This document shows positions 11,521-22,835 of a stretch of 64,000 nt of DNA, piece by piece. Positions within the stretch are counted from its first letter, which is position 1, and each line of letters starts with the position of its first letter. The notes below the pieces were generated by a model, which saw only the letters and a program-made list of their open reading frames with translations, did not search any database and was not told where the DNA came from. A program made the translations under genes and the position numbers. The DNA lies in assembly GCF_000715075.1 (NCBI RefSeq), contig NC_134095.1:53750419-53814418 (forward strand). Direction: 5' to 3'. The stretch comes from Nicotiana tabacum (Eukaryota > Streptophyta > Magnoliopsida > Solanales > Solanaceae).

Positions 11521-14500
11521 GTACTGAAGGTAAATCCATATACTATGGTCTACACTAAGGAACGTAACGAAGATGAAGAAAGTGTAGGTTCTTCGTATCA
11601 TATCACTGTACAAGACGAGAATGGTGTTTCGTCTTCGATGGAAGATAATATGGAATTGGAGGATGTTTTGCCATGTTATCACATATCCTTCAATGATGGG
11701 GACCCTCAAGAAGATGAAGATGCGAAAGATGCTCCACCTGAACTTGAAGAAGGAGTGAAGACGATAGTTGATGCCTTAAAAGAAGTTAACCTTGGCACCG
11801 ATGAGGAACCAAGACCCACCTACCTAAGTGCTTTACTAGAAGCTGATGAAGAGAGCACTTATATTGAGTTACTCAAAGAATTCAGGGATGTCTTTGCTTG
11901 GAGTTACAAAGAGATGCCTGGCTTGGACCCGAAAGTGGTAGTCCATCACCTTGCAGTCAGAAATGGTGCTCGCCCTGTTAAACAAGCTCAAAGGTGTTTT
12001 AGGCCAGACTTGGTTCCCCTGATTGAAATTGAAGTTAACAAACTCATTGAAGTTGGATTTATTCGGGAAGTTAAATACCCAACATGGGTTTCAAGTATTG
12101 TCCCTGTAAGGAAAAAAAATGGCCAAATTCGAGTATGCGTTGACTTCAGGGACCTCAATAATGCATGTCCCAAAGATGAATTCCCGCTTCCTATTCCAAA
12201 GCTGATGATCGATGCTAATACTGGTTACAAGGCAATGTCTTTCATGGATGGTTCGTTGGGCTATAACCAAATTCGCATGGCACCAAAAGATGAAGAGCTT
12301 ACTGCATTTCGCACCCCCAAGGGTATTTATTGCTACAAGGTAACGCCTTTTGGCTTGAAGAATGCTGGTGCTACTTACCAAAGGGCTATGCAGAATATTT
12401 TCGACGATCTTCTCCACAAGAATGTCGAATGCTATGTTGACGACTTGGTGGTGAAATCAAGAGAGAAGGGTGACCACATGAAAGACTTGAGGATGGTATT
12501 TGAATTGTTTCGGAGGTACCAACTTAGGATGAATCCGTTGAAATGTGCCTTTGGAGTTACTTCTGGAAAGTTCCTTGGTTTCATTGTCCGACATCGAGGG
12601 ATATAAATTGATCAAGCCAAAGTGGATGCCATTTTGAAAATGCCTGAGCCTCGAGATATCCATGAATTGAAGAGTCTGCAAGGAAAGCTAGCATACCTTA
12701 GAAGATTCATATCAAACCTGGCTGGAAGGTGCCAACCATTTAGTCACCTCATGAAGAAAGGTGTTCCTTTCAAGTGGGATCAAGCTTGTAGCAATGCCTT
12801 CGAAGGTATCAAAACCTATTTGATGAAGCCTCCAGTTTTAGCAGCTCCTATACCAGGAAAGCCATTGATACTATACATTGCAGCGCAGGAAAGGTCTGTT
12901 GGAGCATTATTGGCCCAAGAAAATAGTGAGGGGAAAGAAAACTCTCTTTACTACTTGAGCAGGATGATGACACCTAACGAGTTGAACTATTCGCCAATTG
13001 AAAAGTTATGTTTGGCGCTAGTCTTCTCAATTCAAAAGTTGAAGCACTACTTTCAAGCTCATGTTGTCCGTCTTGTTTCTAAAGCAAATCCCATCAAGTT
13101 CGTGATGTCAAAACCTGTTCTTAGTGATCGACTAGCGAGATGGTACCTCCAATTTCAACAATTCGAGATTTTGTACATCCCTCAAAAGGCTATAAAAGGA
13201 CAAGCATTGTCAGACTTCTTGGCAGATCATCCGATACCTGATGACTGGGAGCTAACTGATGAACTACCTGATGAGGACACAATGGTCGTTGAAGTTCAAC
13301 CCCCATGGAAGATGTACTTTGATGGTGCTGCGCATCGTGGGGGAGCCGGGGCTGGCGTAGTATTTGTCACTTCTCAAGGTGAAGTCTTGCCCTACTCCTT
13401 CACCTTGACACAACTCTGTTCCAACAATGTTGCTAAATATCAAGCATTAATACTTGGGCTTGAAATGGTCGTTGATATGAAGCAATTGCAATTGCAAGTC
13501 TTTGGTGACTCCCAATTAGTGGTCAATCAGCTTTTGGGTAGTTACGAGGTCAAGAAGCCTGAACTACGCCCATATCATGATTACGCAAAAAGGTTGATGG
13601 GGTGGCTCAGCGATGTGACTATTCAGTATGTACCAAGGAAAGAAAACAAGAAGGCTGATGCTTTAGCCGCTCTAGCTTCATCATTAGCCCTGCCTGACCA
13701 AGTGCAAGTTACCGTCTGCCAAAAATGGGTAGTACCGCCGCCAAATGAGGTCAAAGGTGAAGAAAACGAACTCAAACATCTTGTTGCTGTTTCTGAAGTT
13801 GAGAAAGAAGAATGGCAACAACCCATTATCGACTACTTATGCTATGGAATACTTCCAAAAAATCCGAGGAGAAGGACTGAAATCTGTTGTCGTGCACCTC
13901 GCTTCCTTTACTATAAGGATACTCTATACAGAAGGTCGTTCGAGGGAGTACTCTTGCGATGCCTAGGAGAAGAAGAAGCTTTCCAAGCTTTGCAAGAGGC
14001 ACATTCTGGGGTATGTGGGTCATACCAGTCCGGACCAAAGCTCCACTTCCATATAAAAAGGATGGGATATTATTGGCCAACGATGGTAAAAGATTTCTTG
14101 GACTACGCTCGAAGATGCAAGGCTTGTCAATTCCATGCGAATTTTATTCATCAACCTCCTGAAGTGTTGCACCCGACTGTTGCATCCTGGCCATTTGACG
14201 CTTGGGGATTGGATGTTGTTGGACCACTACCAAAGTCCTCTGGCGGGCACCTATACATCTTGGTTGCAACTGACTACTTCTCAAAATGGGCTGAAGCTGT
14301 TGCTCTTAAGGAAGTAAAAAAGGAAAATGTTGCGAGTTTCATCCGAGTAAACATTATTTATCTCTTTGGCATTCCTCGTTACATAATAACGGGTAATGGA
14401 AAGCCATTCGATAATAGGTTGATGAAGAGGATTTGTGATCTTTTTTGCTTCAAGCAACGTAACTCTTCGATGTACAATGCTGCCGCCAATGGTCTAGCTA

Positions 14501-15049
14501 AGGCATTCAACAAGACTCTATACAACTTGTTAAAGAAAGTTGTCTCCAAATCCAAACGAGATTGGAATGACCGTATGGATGAAGCTCTATGGGCATATAG
14601 AACGACTCATCGCACGCCAACACAGGCGACTCCTTATTCACTCATTTATGGAGTCGAAGTTGTCTTGCCACTTGAGCGTCAAATACCTTCGTTACAACTG
14701 GCTATTCAAGAAGATTGAAGAAAATGCTCGACTTCGATTAGCAGAGTTGGAAGCTCTTGGTGAAAAAAGATTGAAAGCTCAACAGAGTCTTGAATGTTAT
14801 CAAGCTCGATTGTCTCGTGCCTTCAATAAAAGAGTTCGTCCGAGATCCTTTTAAGTAGGAGATCAAGTCCTTGTCGTACGAAGACCCATAATTACTTCCC
14901 ATAAACCTGTAGAGAAGTTCACTTCAAAATGGGATGGGCCATATGATGTACAAGAAGCTTATTCAAGCGGGGCTTACAAGCTTGTTGATGCAGATGGTAT
15001 GAGAATTGGCCCTATCAACGACAAGTTTTTGAAGAAGTATTATCCATGA
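11521..15049 (+). pseudogene. pol part of the Tat-type element: RT, RNase H, archaeal RNase H, integrase
   Basis: Reverse transcriptase has the catalytic YVDD (12433-12444). A TAA at 12604-12606 interrupts the frame just after the RT fingers/palm; the following ORF (12622-14718) is in the same frame. RNase H follows, then the archaeal-type RNase H (MYFDGAAHRGGAGAGVV near 13310; FGDSQLVVNQ near 13502; YVPRKENKKADALA near 13627). The integrase keeps its first aspartate (GLDVVGP near 14209), but glycine stands at the second catalytic position (GGT 14392-14394) and lysine at the third (AAG 14500-14502), exactly 36 codons apart as expected for DD35E. A frameshift near 14705-14718 moves the C-terminal part to another frame, and TAA 14852-14854 interrupts that too; similarity ends with KKYYP and TGA 15047-15049. 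Confidence 0.85.
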
Positions 15050-15175
15050 AGTTGCAAGTCATGATGCTTCTCGACGTACGAGCCTAAACTGCAAGTCATG
15101 ATGCTCCTCGACACATGAGTCTAAACTGCATGTTGCTACACTCCTGGCCCGCAAGAGTATAAACTGTGTACGACC

Positions 15176-15307
15176 CAAAAAAAAATCCGCTAGGTTGAAA
15201 ATCTCGAAAGAGGCGGCCTAGGCAAAAGTTAGGACATATAAAAAAAAGTCCGCTAGGTTGAAAACTTCGAAAGAGGTGACCTAGGCAAAAGTTAGGACAT
15301 AAAAAAA
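15176..15307 (+). repeat. Two-copy direct repeat downstream of pol
   Basis: A unit of about 63 bp containing TCCGCTAGGTTGAAAA and GACCTAGGCAAAAGTTAGGA occurs twice in tandem with a few differences, separated by A-runs. It lies in the untranslated 3' part of the Tat-type element. Confidence 0.7.
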
Positions 15308-15529
15308 ATCACCCATTCTGAACTACGGAATGACTTGATCCTCTTCACCGAGGTACGTAGGCAGCTTAGAGTTTCATTCTAAGTTCAGTCGTACAAGTTC
15401 AAAAGATACATATTGCCCCAATTGTTGTCCGAGTGAAGTATGGAGGAATGCAAAATCAAGCTGAAATGCCATCCTCTTGTGGAACTTTGATCTCATTTGA
15501 TTTAAAAGGGGCAACCCTCCATGGTAAAT

Positions 15530-16055
15530 TGATATCTTCAAGTCCGTCGGTACTCAAGTTGAAGTCCCCAAGTTGAAATCTTCAACTTCGTCGGTCTTCA
15601 AGTTGAAGTCTTCAAATTCGTCGATCTTCAAGTTGAAATATTTAGGCCCTCCAAGTCTTAAGGTTGAAGTCTTCAAGTCTGTCGGTCTTCAAGTTAAAGT
15701 CTTCAAATTCGCCGGTCTTAAAGTTGAAATATTTAACCCCCCAAGTTGAAGTCTTCAAGTTCGTCGGTCTTCAAGTTTCAGTCTTCAAATTCGCCGAGCT
15801 TAAAGTTGAATTGTTTAAGCCCTCTGAATCTTCAAGTTGAAGTCTGCAAAGTCCGCCAAATCTTCAAAGTTTTCCAAGTGTTCAAGTCGATGTCGTCTTC
15901 AAGTTGAAGCTTTATAACTTTTCAATCTTAAGGTGGACATATAAGTCCCTTTGCACCTTAAGTTGGCCTCTTCGTGGGTTTGTCCTTAAAAGGAACTATA
16001 ACTTTCCAATCTTAAGGTGGACATATGAGTCCCTTTGCACCTTAAGTTGGCCTCG
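15530..16055 (+). repeat. CTTCAAGTTGAAGTC-type repeats
   Basis: About 15530-15910 is a loosely periodic array of GTCTTCAAGTTGAAGTC and relatives, many of them self-complementary (CTTCAA/TTGAAG). At 15911-16055 a roughly 80-bp unit (AATCTTAAGGTGGACATA through CACCTTAAGTTGGCCTC) is duplicated. No coding function is apparent. The simple-sequence theme echoes the CAAGTTCAAG run in the LTRs of the same element. Confidence 0.65.
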
Positions 16056-16064
16056 CCGATAGTT

Positions 16065-16709
16065 TGGGCCATATTGAAAGTAATCTCTTCTGTAGCCGGG
16101 CTACTTTGAGAGTAATCTCTCCAAGAATCGGGCCATTTTGAGAGTAATCTCTCCAAGAATTGGGCCACATTGAGAGTAATCTCTCCAAGAATCGGGCCAT
16201 TTTGAGAGTAATCTCTCCAAGAATCGGGTCATTTTGAGAGTAATCTCTCCAAGAATCGGGCCATTTTGAGAGTAATCTCTCCAAGAATTGGGCCACATTG
16301 AGAGTAATCTCTCCAAGAATCGGGCCATTTTGAGAGTAATCTCTCCAAGAATTGGGCCATTTTGAGAATAATCTCTCCACGAATTGGGCCACATTTAGAG
16401 TAATCTCTCCAAGAATCGGGCCATTTTGAGAGTAATCTCTCCAAGAATTGGGCCATTTTGAGAATAATCTCTCCACGAATTGGGCCACATTGAGAGTAAT
16501 CTCTCCAAGAACCGGGCCATTTTGAGAGTAATCTCTCCAAGAATCGGGCCACATTGAGAGTCATCTCTCCAAGAATCGGGCCATTTTGAGAGTAATCTCT
16601 CCAAAAATTGGGTCACATCGAGAATAATCTCTCCAAGAATCGGGTCATTTTGAGAGTAATCTCTCCAAGAATTGGGCCACATTGAGAGTAATCTCTCCAA
16701 GAATCGGGC
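16065..16709. repeat. 32-bp minisatellite, about 20 copies
   Basis: Unit GGGCCATTTTGAGAGTAATC followed by TCTCCAAGAATC, 32 bp, repeated about 20 times with substitutions (CATT/CACATT, GAATC/GAATT, CCAAG/CCACG). Because 32 is not a multiple of three, the complement stays open in all three frames as long repeats (NSWRDYSQNGPILGEITL type). This explains several overlapping antisense ORFs of 97-170 codons. It lies between pol and the 3' LTR, where Tat-lineage elements often carry tandem repeats. Confidence 0.95.
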
Positions 16710-17435
16710 AAAGATGAATACTCATCCCCTCACACTCCAAGATTATCTTCTTCATGCGTGGATCATCTTGTTGAACAATAACATATCTTTCTCGCTTGAC
16801 CTACAAAAAAAAAGGAAAAAAAAGACAACAAAAAAGAAAGCACTAGAAAAAAAGAAGAAATTACCTTCGCGTTATTGCTTTCGAGTCCACAAAAATAGAC
16901 TCAAGTGGCTTGCAAATACTGCGAATTGATGCTAACAAATACGAGCATATGAGTTTATATAGGCATGGCAAAGACAACATAAAAGAATAACTTCCGATGT
17001 GGGATCACTTGTTGAGGCGGCTCCAAGAAGTAGTTTCCAACTTGAACTGGAATGTAGTAATTTGACTACTGCTTGAATAGTAATATGCGTATTTCATAAT
17101 TCAAGTAGGGGTCTAACTAAGCATTTGAATGAAGTTGGATTCTAAATGGAGATTGCACTATTTTTGAGAAAAAATTCAAGACCAACGTGACTTGGTCTTG
17201 GACTCAAGTCCATGATAAGCAAAAAAGTCATGTTTACGTATATTTTGCCTAAGGGAAATCTGGTATTTGGATTCAAGAATTGTTTACTTAATCTTGAAAG
17301 CTGCATATTGAGAGGTAAACAAAAATATGACTTTCCTTGGAAAAATAAAACAAATGAGTGTTAGTCGTAATACTTCAATCCTTGTCTTTCAATATTTGAC
17401 AAATATATCCGACAAGACTTGAAGCAGGGGGCATT
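16710..17435 (+). other. 3' untranslated region of the Tat-type element
   Basis: Non-coding sequence between the minisatellite and the 3' LTR, with a poly-A/lysine-codon tract at about 16803-16862. It ends in the purine-rich tract at about 17421-17435 that would prime plus-strand synthesis. I see no conserved domain. Confidence 0.6.
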
Positions 17436-18284
17436 TGTAGGCATATAAAATTTATTGAATTTAAATTCAAGAAATAATTTGGATTATATTTTAAATATAT
17501 TAGTCCAAATAAATATTATGGGCTAATATAATTGAACTAATTATATAAGTCCAATATATATGGATTAAATAAATAAGTCTTAATCCATTGGGCTAGCCCA
17601 TTTAGTTGGGCTAAAGTGATGAGCCCACTTCATTAAGCCCAAGATGTCATCTTCCTAGAGGCCCAGTTTGGTGCCACATGTCAAATGACGTGGCACACCA
17701 AGTCAAGCGGAAGATCCAATAGGACCATACCATGTGTCAAAATGACAAGGCATGTCCAGTCGCGCTAAAAGGCCAATGAAATCGCGCCACGTGTGCAAGT
17801 GACATGTTCTGGCCAATCAAATGCGGCCATGTCACACTTCAATTTGATTGGTCGGAAAGAGTTTATTCTTATCACAACTCCTCCCTACCACAACTATAAA
17901 TAGGGGTCTTCATAACTCAGAAAAGACACCAGAAGTTATAACAAGAAGCAAGAAAGAGCTCGTGGATCAAACGCTGCAAATTCCTCCACAAGTTTCAGGC
18001 TTCAAGTTCAAGTTCAAGAAATCAAGTGCAAGTTCAAGAACGAAGAACAAATCAAGGTCAAGTTCAAGCAATCAAGCTCAAGCTCAAGAACAAGATCATC
18101 GTTCGAGGCAACAAATACATATTCAAGATCAAGCTCAAAGCCCCTTGAATTTATTTACTATTGAAAAGAAGAATCAGAGGATTCATAGAGATTGTATACT
18201 CAAATATTTGAAATAAAATACTACGATTGTTGCGATATTTTTCGGTCTTGATTTTATTTTCTCGACCCAAATTTATTGTCTACA
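17436..18284 (+). repeat. 3' LTR of the Tat-type element
   Basis: 849 bp, about 97.5% identical to the 5' LTR by eye count. Most differences are transitions. TATA box at 17895-17902. Followed by the target duplication CATC. Confidence 0.9.
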
Positions 18285-18441
18285 CATCTACCTAACGTGA
18301 GAGCATTAATATTTTTGGAATTAAGATTAGTTATTTTATCCAATTCAAATAAGGAATGTACTTATATATATAAGTTTAGTTGACTTTAAATTTCTAAATA
18401 TTAGGAGTTTTTACACAATTTAAATAAGGAAGGACTTAATA

Positions 18442-18702
18442 CTCCCTCCGTTCACTTTTACTTGGTATGTATACTAAAAATGTATTTTTATTTTTACTTG
18501 CCACTTTACGCATATCAAGAGAAGACAATTTTTTTTTCCTGTTATACCCACATTATTTATTACTCATTTCAAATCATTTTCTCAAATCCAATAAAATATG
18601 CATCAACTAACATGAGTATCATGATAAATTATGCACTTCATTTATCATTTCTTAAGGGGCGTGAAAAGTCAAAACGTTCCAAATAAAAGTGAACAGAGGG
18701 AG
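18442..18702. mobile_element. Stowaway-like MITE
   Basis: 261 bp with terminal inverted repeats: left CTCCCTCCGTTCACTTTTAC, right complement CTCCCTCTGTTCACTTTTAT. It is flanked by TA on both sides (18440-18441, 18703-18704). The CTCCCTCCGTTC end is the classic Stowaway signature. Non-coding. Confidence 0.9.
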
Positions 18703-18824
18703 TAGTTAAAACTATATTTAATTAAAATCCTAAATATTCGGTAAATAGTTAATGATGATTTTGTCTAACGCAAAATTAATTTTTAAGGGGTAAAAAAGGC
18801 GAACGATATTTCACTAAAGCATTC

Positions 18825-18890
<66 letters not shown>

Positions 18891-19268
18891 ATTAACAATG
18901 CTCTTATGAAATTTATCTATCAACTCATTATAGCAAAGGAATTGTAATTTATGAAATTGATAATATCTTAGCAATAATTATGGTCTATTACTATAATTCA
19001 AGCTCATGCTACCTAAGCATAGAGTTTAATAGTTCGGATTTTTATTTTTTATGCCCAAATTTTTTAAAGGCATTACGTCTTAATTAAAATTTCTCTCGAG
19101 CAAGCACAAAACTTAGTGGGAATGGGAGCGATATTTTCAATCATATAAAGTTCTAAATTTCAGACACATCATAACAACAACTACTCCCAGTCCCGAATAA
19201 AGTTAGCATCGGCCATATAAATTTTTATTTTTTCTATAACTCATATCATCATCATGCTATCTATATTA
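18703..19268. other. Intergenic DNA with TG/TA microsatellite
   Basis: A (TG)n then (TA)n then (TG/TA)n microsatellite at about 18826-18890. The rest is AT-rich without a recognisable gene. This is the left flank of the copia insertion. Confidence 0.7.
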
Positions 19269-19689
19269 TATTGAAATTCGAATACAAATACAGAGCCAAC
19301 ACAGCGGAATATTAATAGGAACGTACCTTCAGCCATAGTTGTTCAAGTGATGTTGAGAATTCCTTGGAAGAACCTTGAGAGAAAACCTAAAGAGTCTTCT
19401 AGCCTGTGCCTATCGTAGGATGTCAGACTGATGGAGTCACATGCGTATTTATAGGTTCGGCTAGGGACTCTTAGGTAAATATTTTAGCCCTAGGGACTTC
19501 TCCATAAATTATAATTACCTTAGGGACTCCTAATATATGGTAATTTCTTTCCATCAAAGAAATACCATATATACATAATTACAGAATATTATCTGATATA
19601 TTATTTCCTTTGGGAGACAAGGTAAATAATTTATTACCTTATATATGGCCACACTAGAAGTCTTTAGAAGAGACGGTGAATTTCTTACA
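19269..19689 (-). repeat. 3' LTR of the copia element
   Basis: 421 bp, about 95% identical to the copy at 25329-25749. It begins at the target duplication TATTA on the left and joins the internal purine tract on the right. Confidence 0.85.
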
Positions 19690-19932
19690 TTCTCCCACTT
19701 GGCCCACATATTTAAAATCAGATAATCCTTTATGAGAGATAAACATATAGTATGGCCATAAATTTTATCACTCAACTAAAAGTTATGCGACAATCACTTT
19801 AACTAGAATATATTATTACACGAATCATGGCGGTCATGCTTTTAAACAAACACTTCCTTCCATATATTACAATGCACAATATATTCTAATAAAGTTTCTA
19901 ACAACTTTATGAATTAACTTAATATAAGTCAT

Positions 19933-20937
19933 TCAGAGTCCAACTTTATTGATCCAATGATCACAAATAATACATGAAAAACCAAAAGTGTGCACTGTCA
20001 TGTATATCAAAATAATCTTAATGTCTAGACAAACTATTAGAGAATAAAGCAAGCTAAATTGAGCTACTAAGACCATATGGGTTACATGATCCTTGAAAAT
20101 ATTAGCCGGCAGACCTTTAGTCATAGGATCAGCAATCATCAAAGTAGTACTAATATGCTCAAAACTCACATCTTGCTTCTTTACATAATCTCTAACCATC
20201 AAGTACTTTATGTCGATGTGCTTGCTTCGGCTGCCACTTTTATTATTCTTAGAAAAGAATACTGCAGCTGAATTATCACAGAAGATTCTTAATGGCCTTG
20301 AAATGGAATCGACAACCCTAAGGCCGAAAATAAAGTTTTTCAACCATAACGCATGTGATGTAGCTTCATAGCATGCTATAAATTCAGCTTCCATTGTGGA
20401 TGTTGCAACAATGGTCTGCTTGACACTTTTCCAAGACACAGCACCTCCAGCAAGAAGGAAAACATATCCTGAAGTAGATTTACCAGTGTTTTTGCATCCA
20501 CCCAGATCAGAGTCTGAATATACAATCACCTCCAATGAGTCAGAGCATTTGTATATGAGCTTAAAATCCTTGGTTCCTTGCAAATATCTCAGGACCCTTT
20601 TACCAGCTTTCCAATGGTCAAGACCAGGGTTACTTTGATATCTACCAAGCATTCCTAACGCAAAAGCAACATCAGGTCTAGTACAGACATGTGCATACAT
20701 AAGGCTCCCAACAAGCGAAGCATAGGGAATGTCTTTCATTTGCTCCTTTTCTAATGCATTTTGTGGACATTGATTCAATGAGAATTTGTCACCTTTAATT
20801 ATGGGTGCTGCTATAGGTGAATAGTTCTTCATCCCGAATCTTTCCAGAATTCTTTCAATATAGGCCTTTTGAGACAGTCCAAGTAATCTATGGGATCTGT
20901 CTCTGTGAATCTCTATGCCAATGATAAGAGGCTTCAC
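19933..20937 (-). pseudogene. copia RNase H and pol C-terminus
   Basis: 334-codon frame. It carries the end of the RT domain (GIEIHRDRSHRLLGLSQKAY), the conserved GSLMYAHVCTRPDVAFALG stretch, and RNase H with YSDSDLGGC, STMEAEFIACYEA and CDNSAA. The ADPMTKGLP motif marks the normal end of copia pol. It lies in a different frame from the RT-containing ORF (20888-22123), which it overlaps, so a frameshift separates them near 20900-20940. Confidence 0.85.
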
Positions 20938-22281
20938 CCATATCTTTCATCTCAAAATTCTGGATAAGAAACTGTTTAGTCTCGTACAACAATCCCAAAT
21001 CACTACTTGCAAGTAAAATATCATCCACATATAGGACTAGAAAAATATATTTGCTCCCACTTATCTTAAGGTATATACACTGACCAATGATGTTCTCCGT
21101 AAATCCAAATGAAGAAACAACATTATGAAATTTAATATACCATTGGCGGGAAGCCTGTTTTAGCCCATAAATGGATTTATTCAACTTGCAAACAAGGTGA
21201 CTTTTGTCCTTATTACAAAATCCTTCAGGCTGACGCATGTATACCTCCTCTTCAAGATCTCCATTCAGGAAAGTTGTTTTCACATCCATTTGATGTAACT
21301 CTAAATCAAAATGAGCTACTAATGCCATGATTATTCTCAATGAATCCTTCTTTGATACTGGAGAGAAGGTTTCATGGTAATCAATGCCTTCCCTTTGAGT
21401 AAAACCCTTGGCTACAAGTCTGGCTTTATATCGTTCGATATTACCAGATGAGTCTCTTTTAGTTCTAAAGACCCACTTGGAACCTATAGGAGAGGATCCC
21501 TTTGGTAATTCAACGAGATCCCAAACTTTATTTTTAGCCATAGATTCTAACTCTTCTTTCATGGCATCATACCAAAGTGTGGAGTTTTCTCCACTCATGG
21601 CTTGTGAAAACGAGCATGGATCATCTTTTAGTCCAATATCATAATCAGACTCTTGGAGATATACAACATAGTCGCTAGAAATTGCTGATTTTCGAATTCT
21701 TGAGGATTTTCTTACTCTCACTGGTTCAGACACTTCTTCAGTGGATTCAGATAAAGCGAGTTGATCTTCATGTGACTCCTCAAGTGGTGGTGGCTCTTGA
21801 ACTTGTTGTTGTTCAGATAATTCATGAGAAGTTTTCTGAGCAATATTCAAATTCCCAATATATAAAGGTACCACAGGTGGTTCCCTTATTTCTTCCAATT
21901 CCACCCTTTGAGTCAAACCACTCCCACTTGCTTCATGTTCCTCAAGAAATTTAGTGTTTCTAGCTTCAACAATTTTAGGAGAATGAGAACGACAATAAAA
22001 CCTAAATCCCTTAGAGTTAACTGCATAGCCTATAAAATAACCGCTTATTATTCTCTCATCCAACTTCTTTAGTTGTGGGTTATAAACCCTCACTTCAGTT
22101 GGACATCCCCAAATGTGTTCCATAACTCAAAAGGTGTCTTGGGGACAACCTTGGATGAAACCCTATTTAAAATATACACAGCAGTTTTTAAGGCTTCACT
22201 CCATAAGGATAAAGGTAAACTTGATTTGCTAATCATGCTTCTTACCATGTCCATTAATGTCCGATTCCTTCTTTCTGCCAC
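20888..22281 (-). pseudogene. copia integrase C-terminus and reverse transcriptase
   Basis: Integrase C-terminal part ([20 protein letters not shown], 22090-22281) continues, after a frame change near 22100-22123, into a 411-codon frame. That frame contains the hinge (VYNPQLKKLDERIISGYFIG), an acidic/proline linker, and reverse transcriptase from KWVFRTKRDSSGN through VAKGFTQREGIDY. The polymerase motif LYVDDILLAS is intact. The RT is therefore catalytically plausible, but it is isolated by frameshifts on both sides. Confidence 0.85.
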
Positions 22282-22314
22282 ACCATTTTGTTGTGGTGTT
22301 CCTGGTATGGTATA

Positions 22315-22835
22315 TTGAGCAATTATACCTCACTTTCAAGTAACTCAGCAAATGGACCCTTAACTTGTCCTTTATCTGTGTACCTACCATAATATTCTCC
22401 ACCCCTATCAGATCTTACAATTTTGATCTGAGCACCAGTTTATTTCTCTACTTCTATTTTGTAAACTTTAAAAGCATCAAGTGCTTCTGATTTGTTAAAT
22501 AGAAAATAGAGATACATATATCTTGAATAGTCATCAATAAACAAGATAAAATATCTCTCACCATTCAAAAAAGGGGTAGAAAAAGGTCCACATATGTCTG
22601 TATGTATGATCTCAAGTAATTGAGAACTCCTTTTGGCACTTTTAGTTGATTTGTTGGTCTGCTTACCCTTTATGCAGTCCACACAAGTCCCAAAGTCAGA
22701 AAAATCAAGAACTTTTAGAACTCCATCATTAACCAATCTTGACTCTATCAATATAGATGTGTCCCATTCTCTTGTGCCAAAGACTAGATGAATTCTCATT
22801 GATAATACATCGCTTAGTGCCAATTTCTTTATCAT
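22315..22835 (-). pseudogene. copia gag-pre-integrase and integrase core
   Basis: Contains the pre-integrase zinc-binding part (CVDCIKGKQTNKS) and integrase core start (HTDICGPFSTPFLNGERYFI, LFIDDYSRYMYLYF). The frame stops at 22440-22442 (TAA). In-frame similarity then continues on the minus strand (KIVRSDRGGEYYG) to a further frame break near 22325. The frame differs from the upstream gag-protease ORF, implying a small deletion near 22730-22745. Confidence 0.8.

Larger units (their letters stand above)
7090..18284 (+). mobile_element. Ty3/gypsy LTR retrotransposon, Tat lineage, 11.2 kb
   Basis: Bounded by LTRs 7090-7937 and 17436-18284, which start TGTAGGCATA and end GTCTACA. CATC flanks both outer ends (7086-7089 and 18285-18288), a 4-5 bp target duplication. 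A candidate primer-binding site starts TGGCATGTCCAG at 7943; a purine-rich tract (AAGCAGGGGGCATT) precedes the 3' LTR. Domain order is gag, protease, reverse transcriptase, RNase H, a second archaeal-type RNase H, integrase; the extra RNase H is the hallmark of the Tat lineage (Ogre, Retand and relatives). By eye the LTRs differ at about 21 of 848 positions plus one indel (about 2.5%), so insertion is fairly recent. The coding region is nevertheless broken several times and the integrase active site is altered. Confidence 0.9.

Noticed and set aside
16042..16700. Four overlapping antisense ORFs of 97-170 codons with WPNSWRDYSQ-type repeats
   Set aside because: Products of a 32-bp tandem repeat that happens to lack stops on that strand; no unique sequence or start context.
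18783..18974. Small ORF with an isoleucine/tyrosine run
   Set aside because: Translation of the TA/TG microsatellite.
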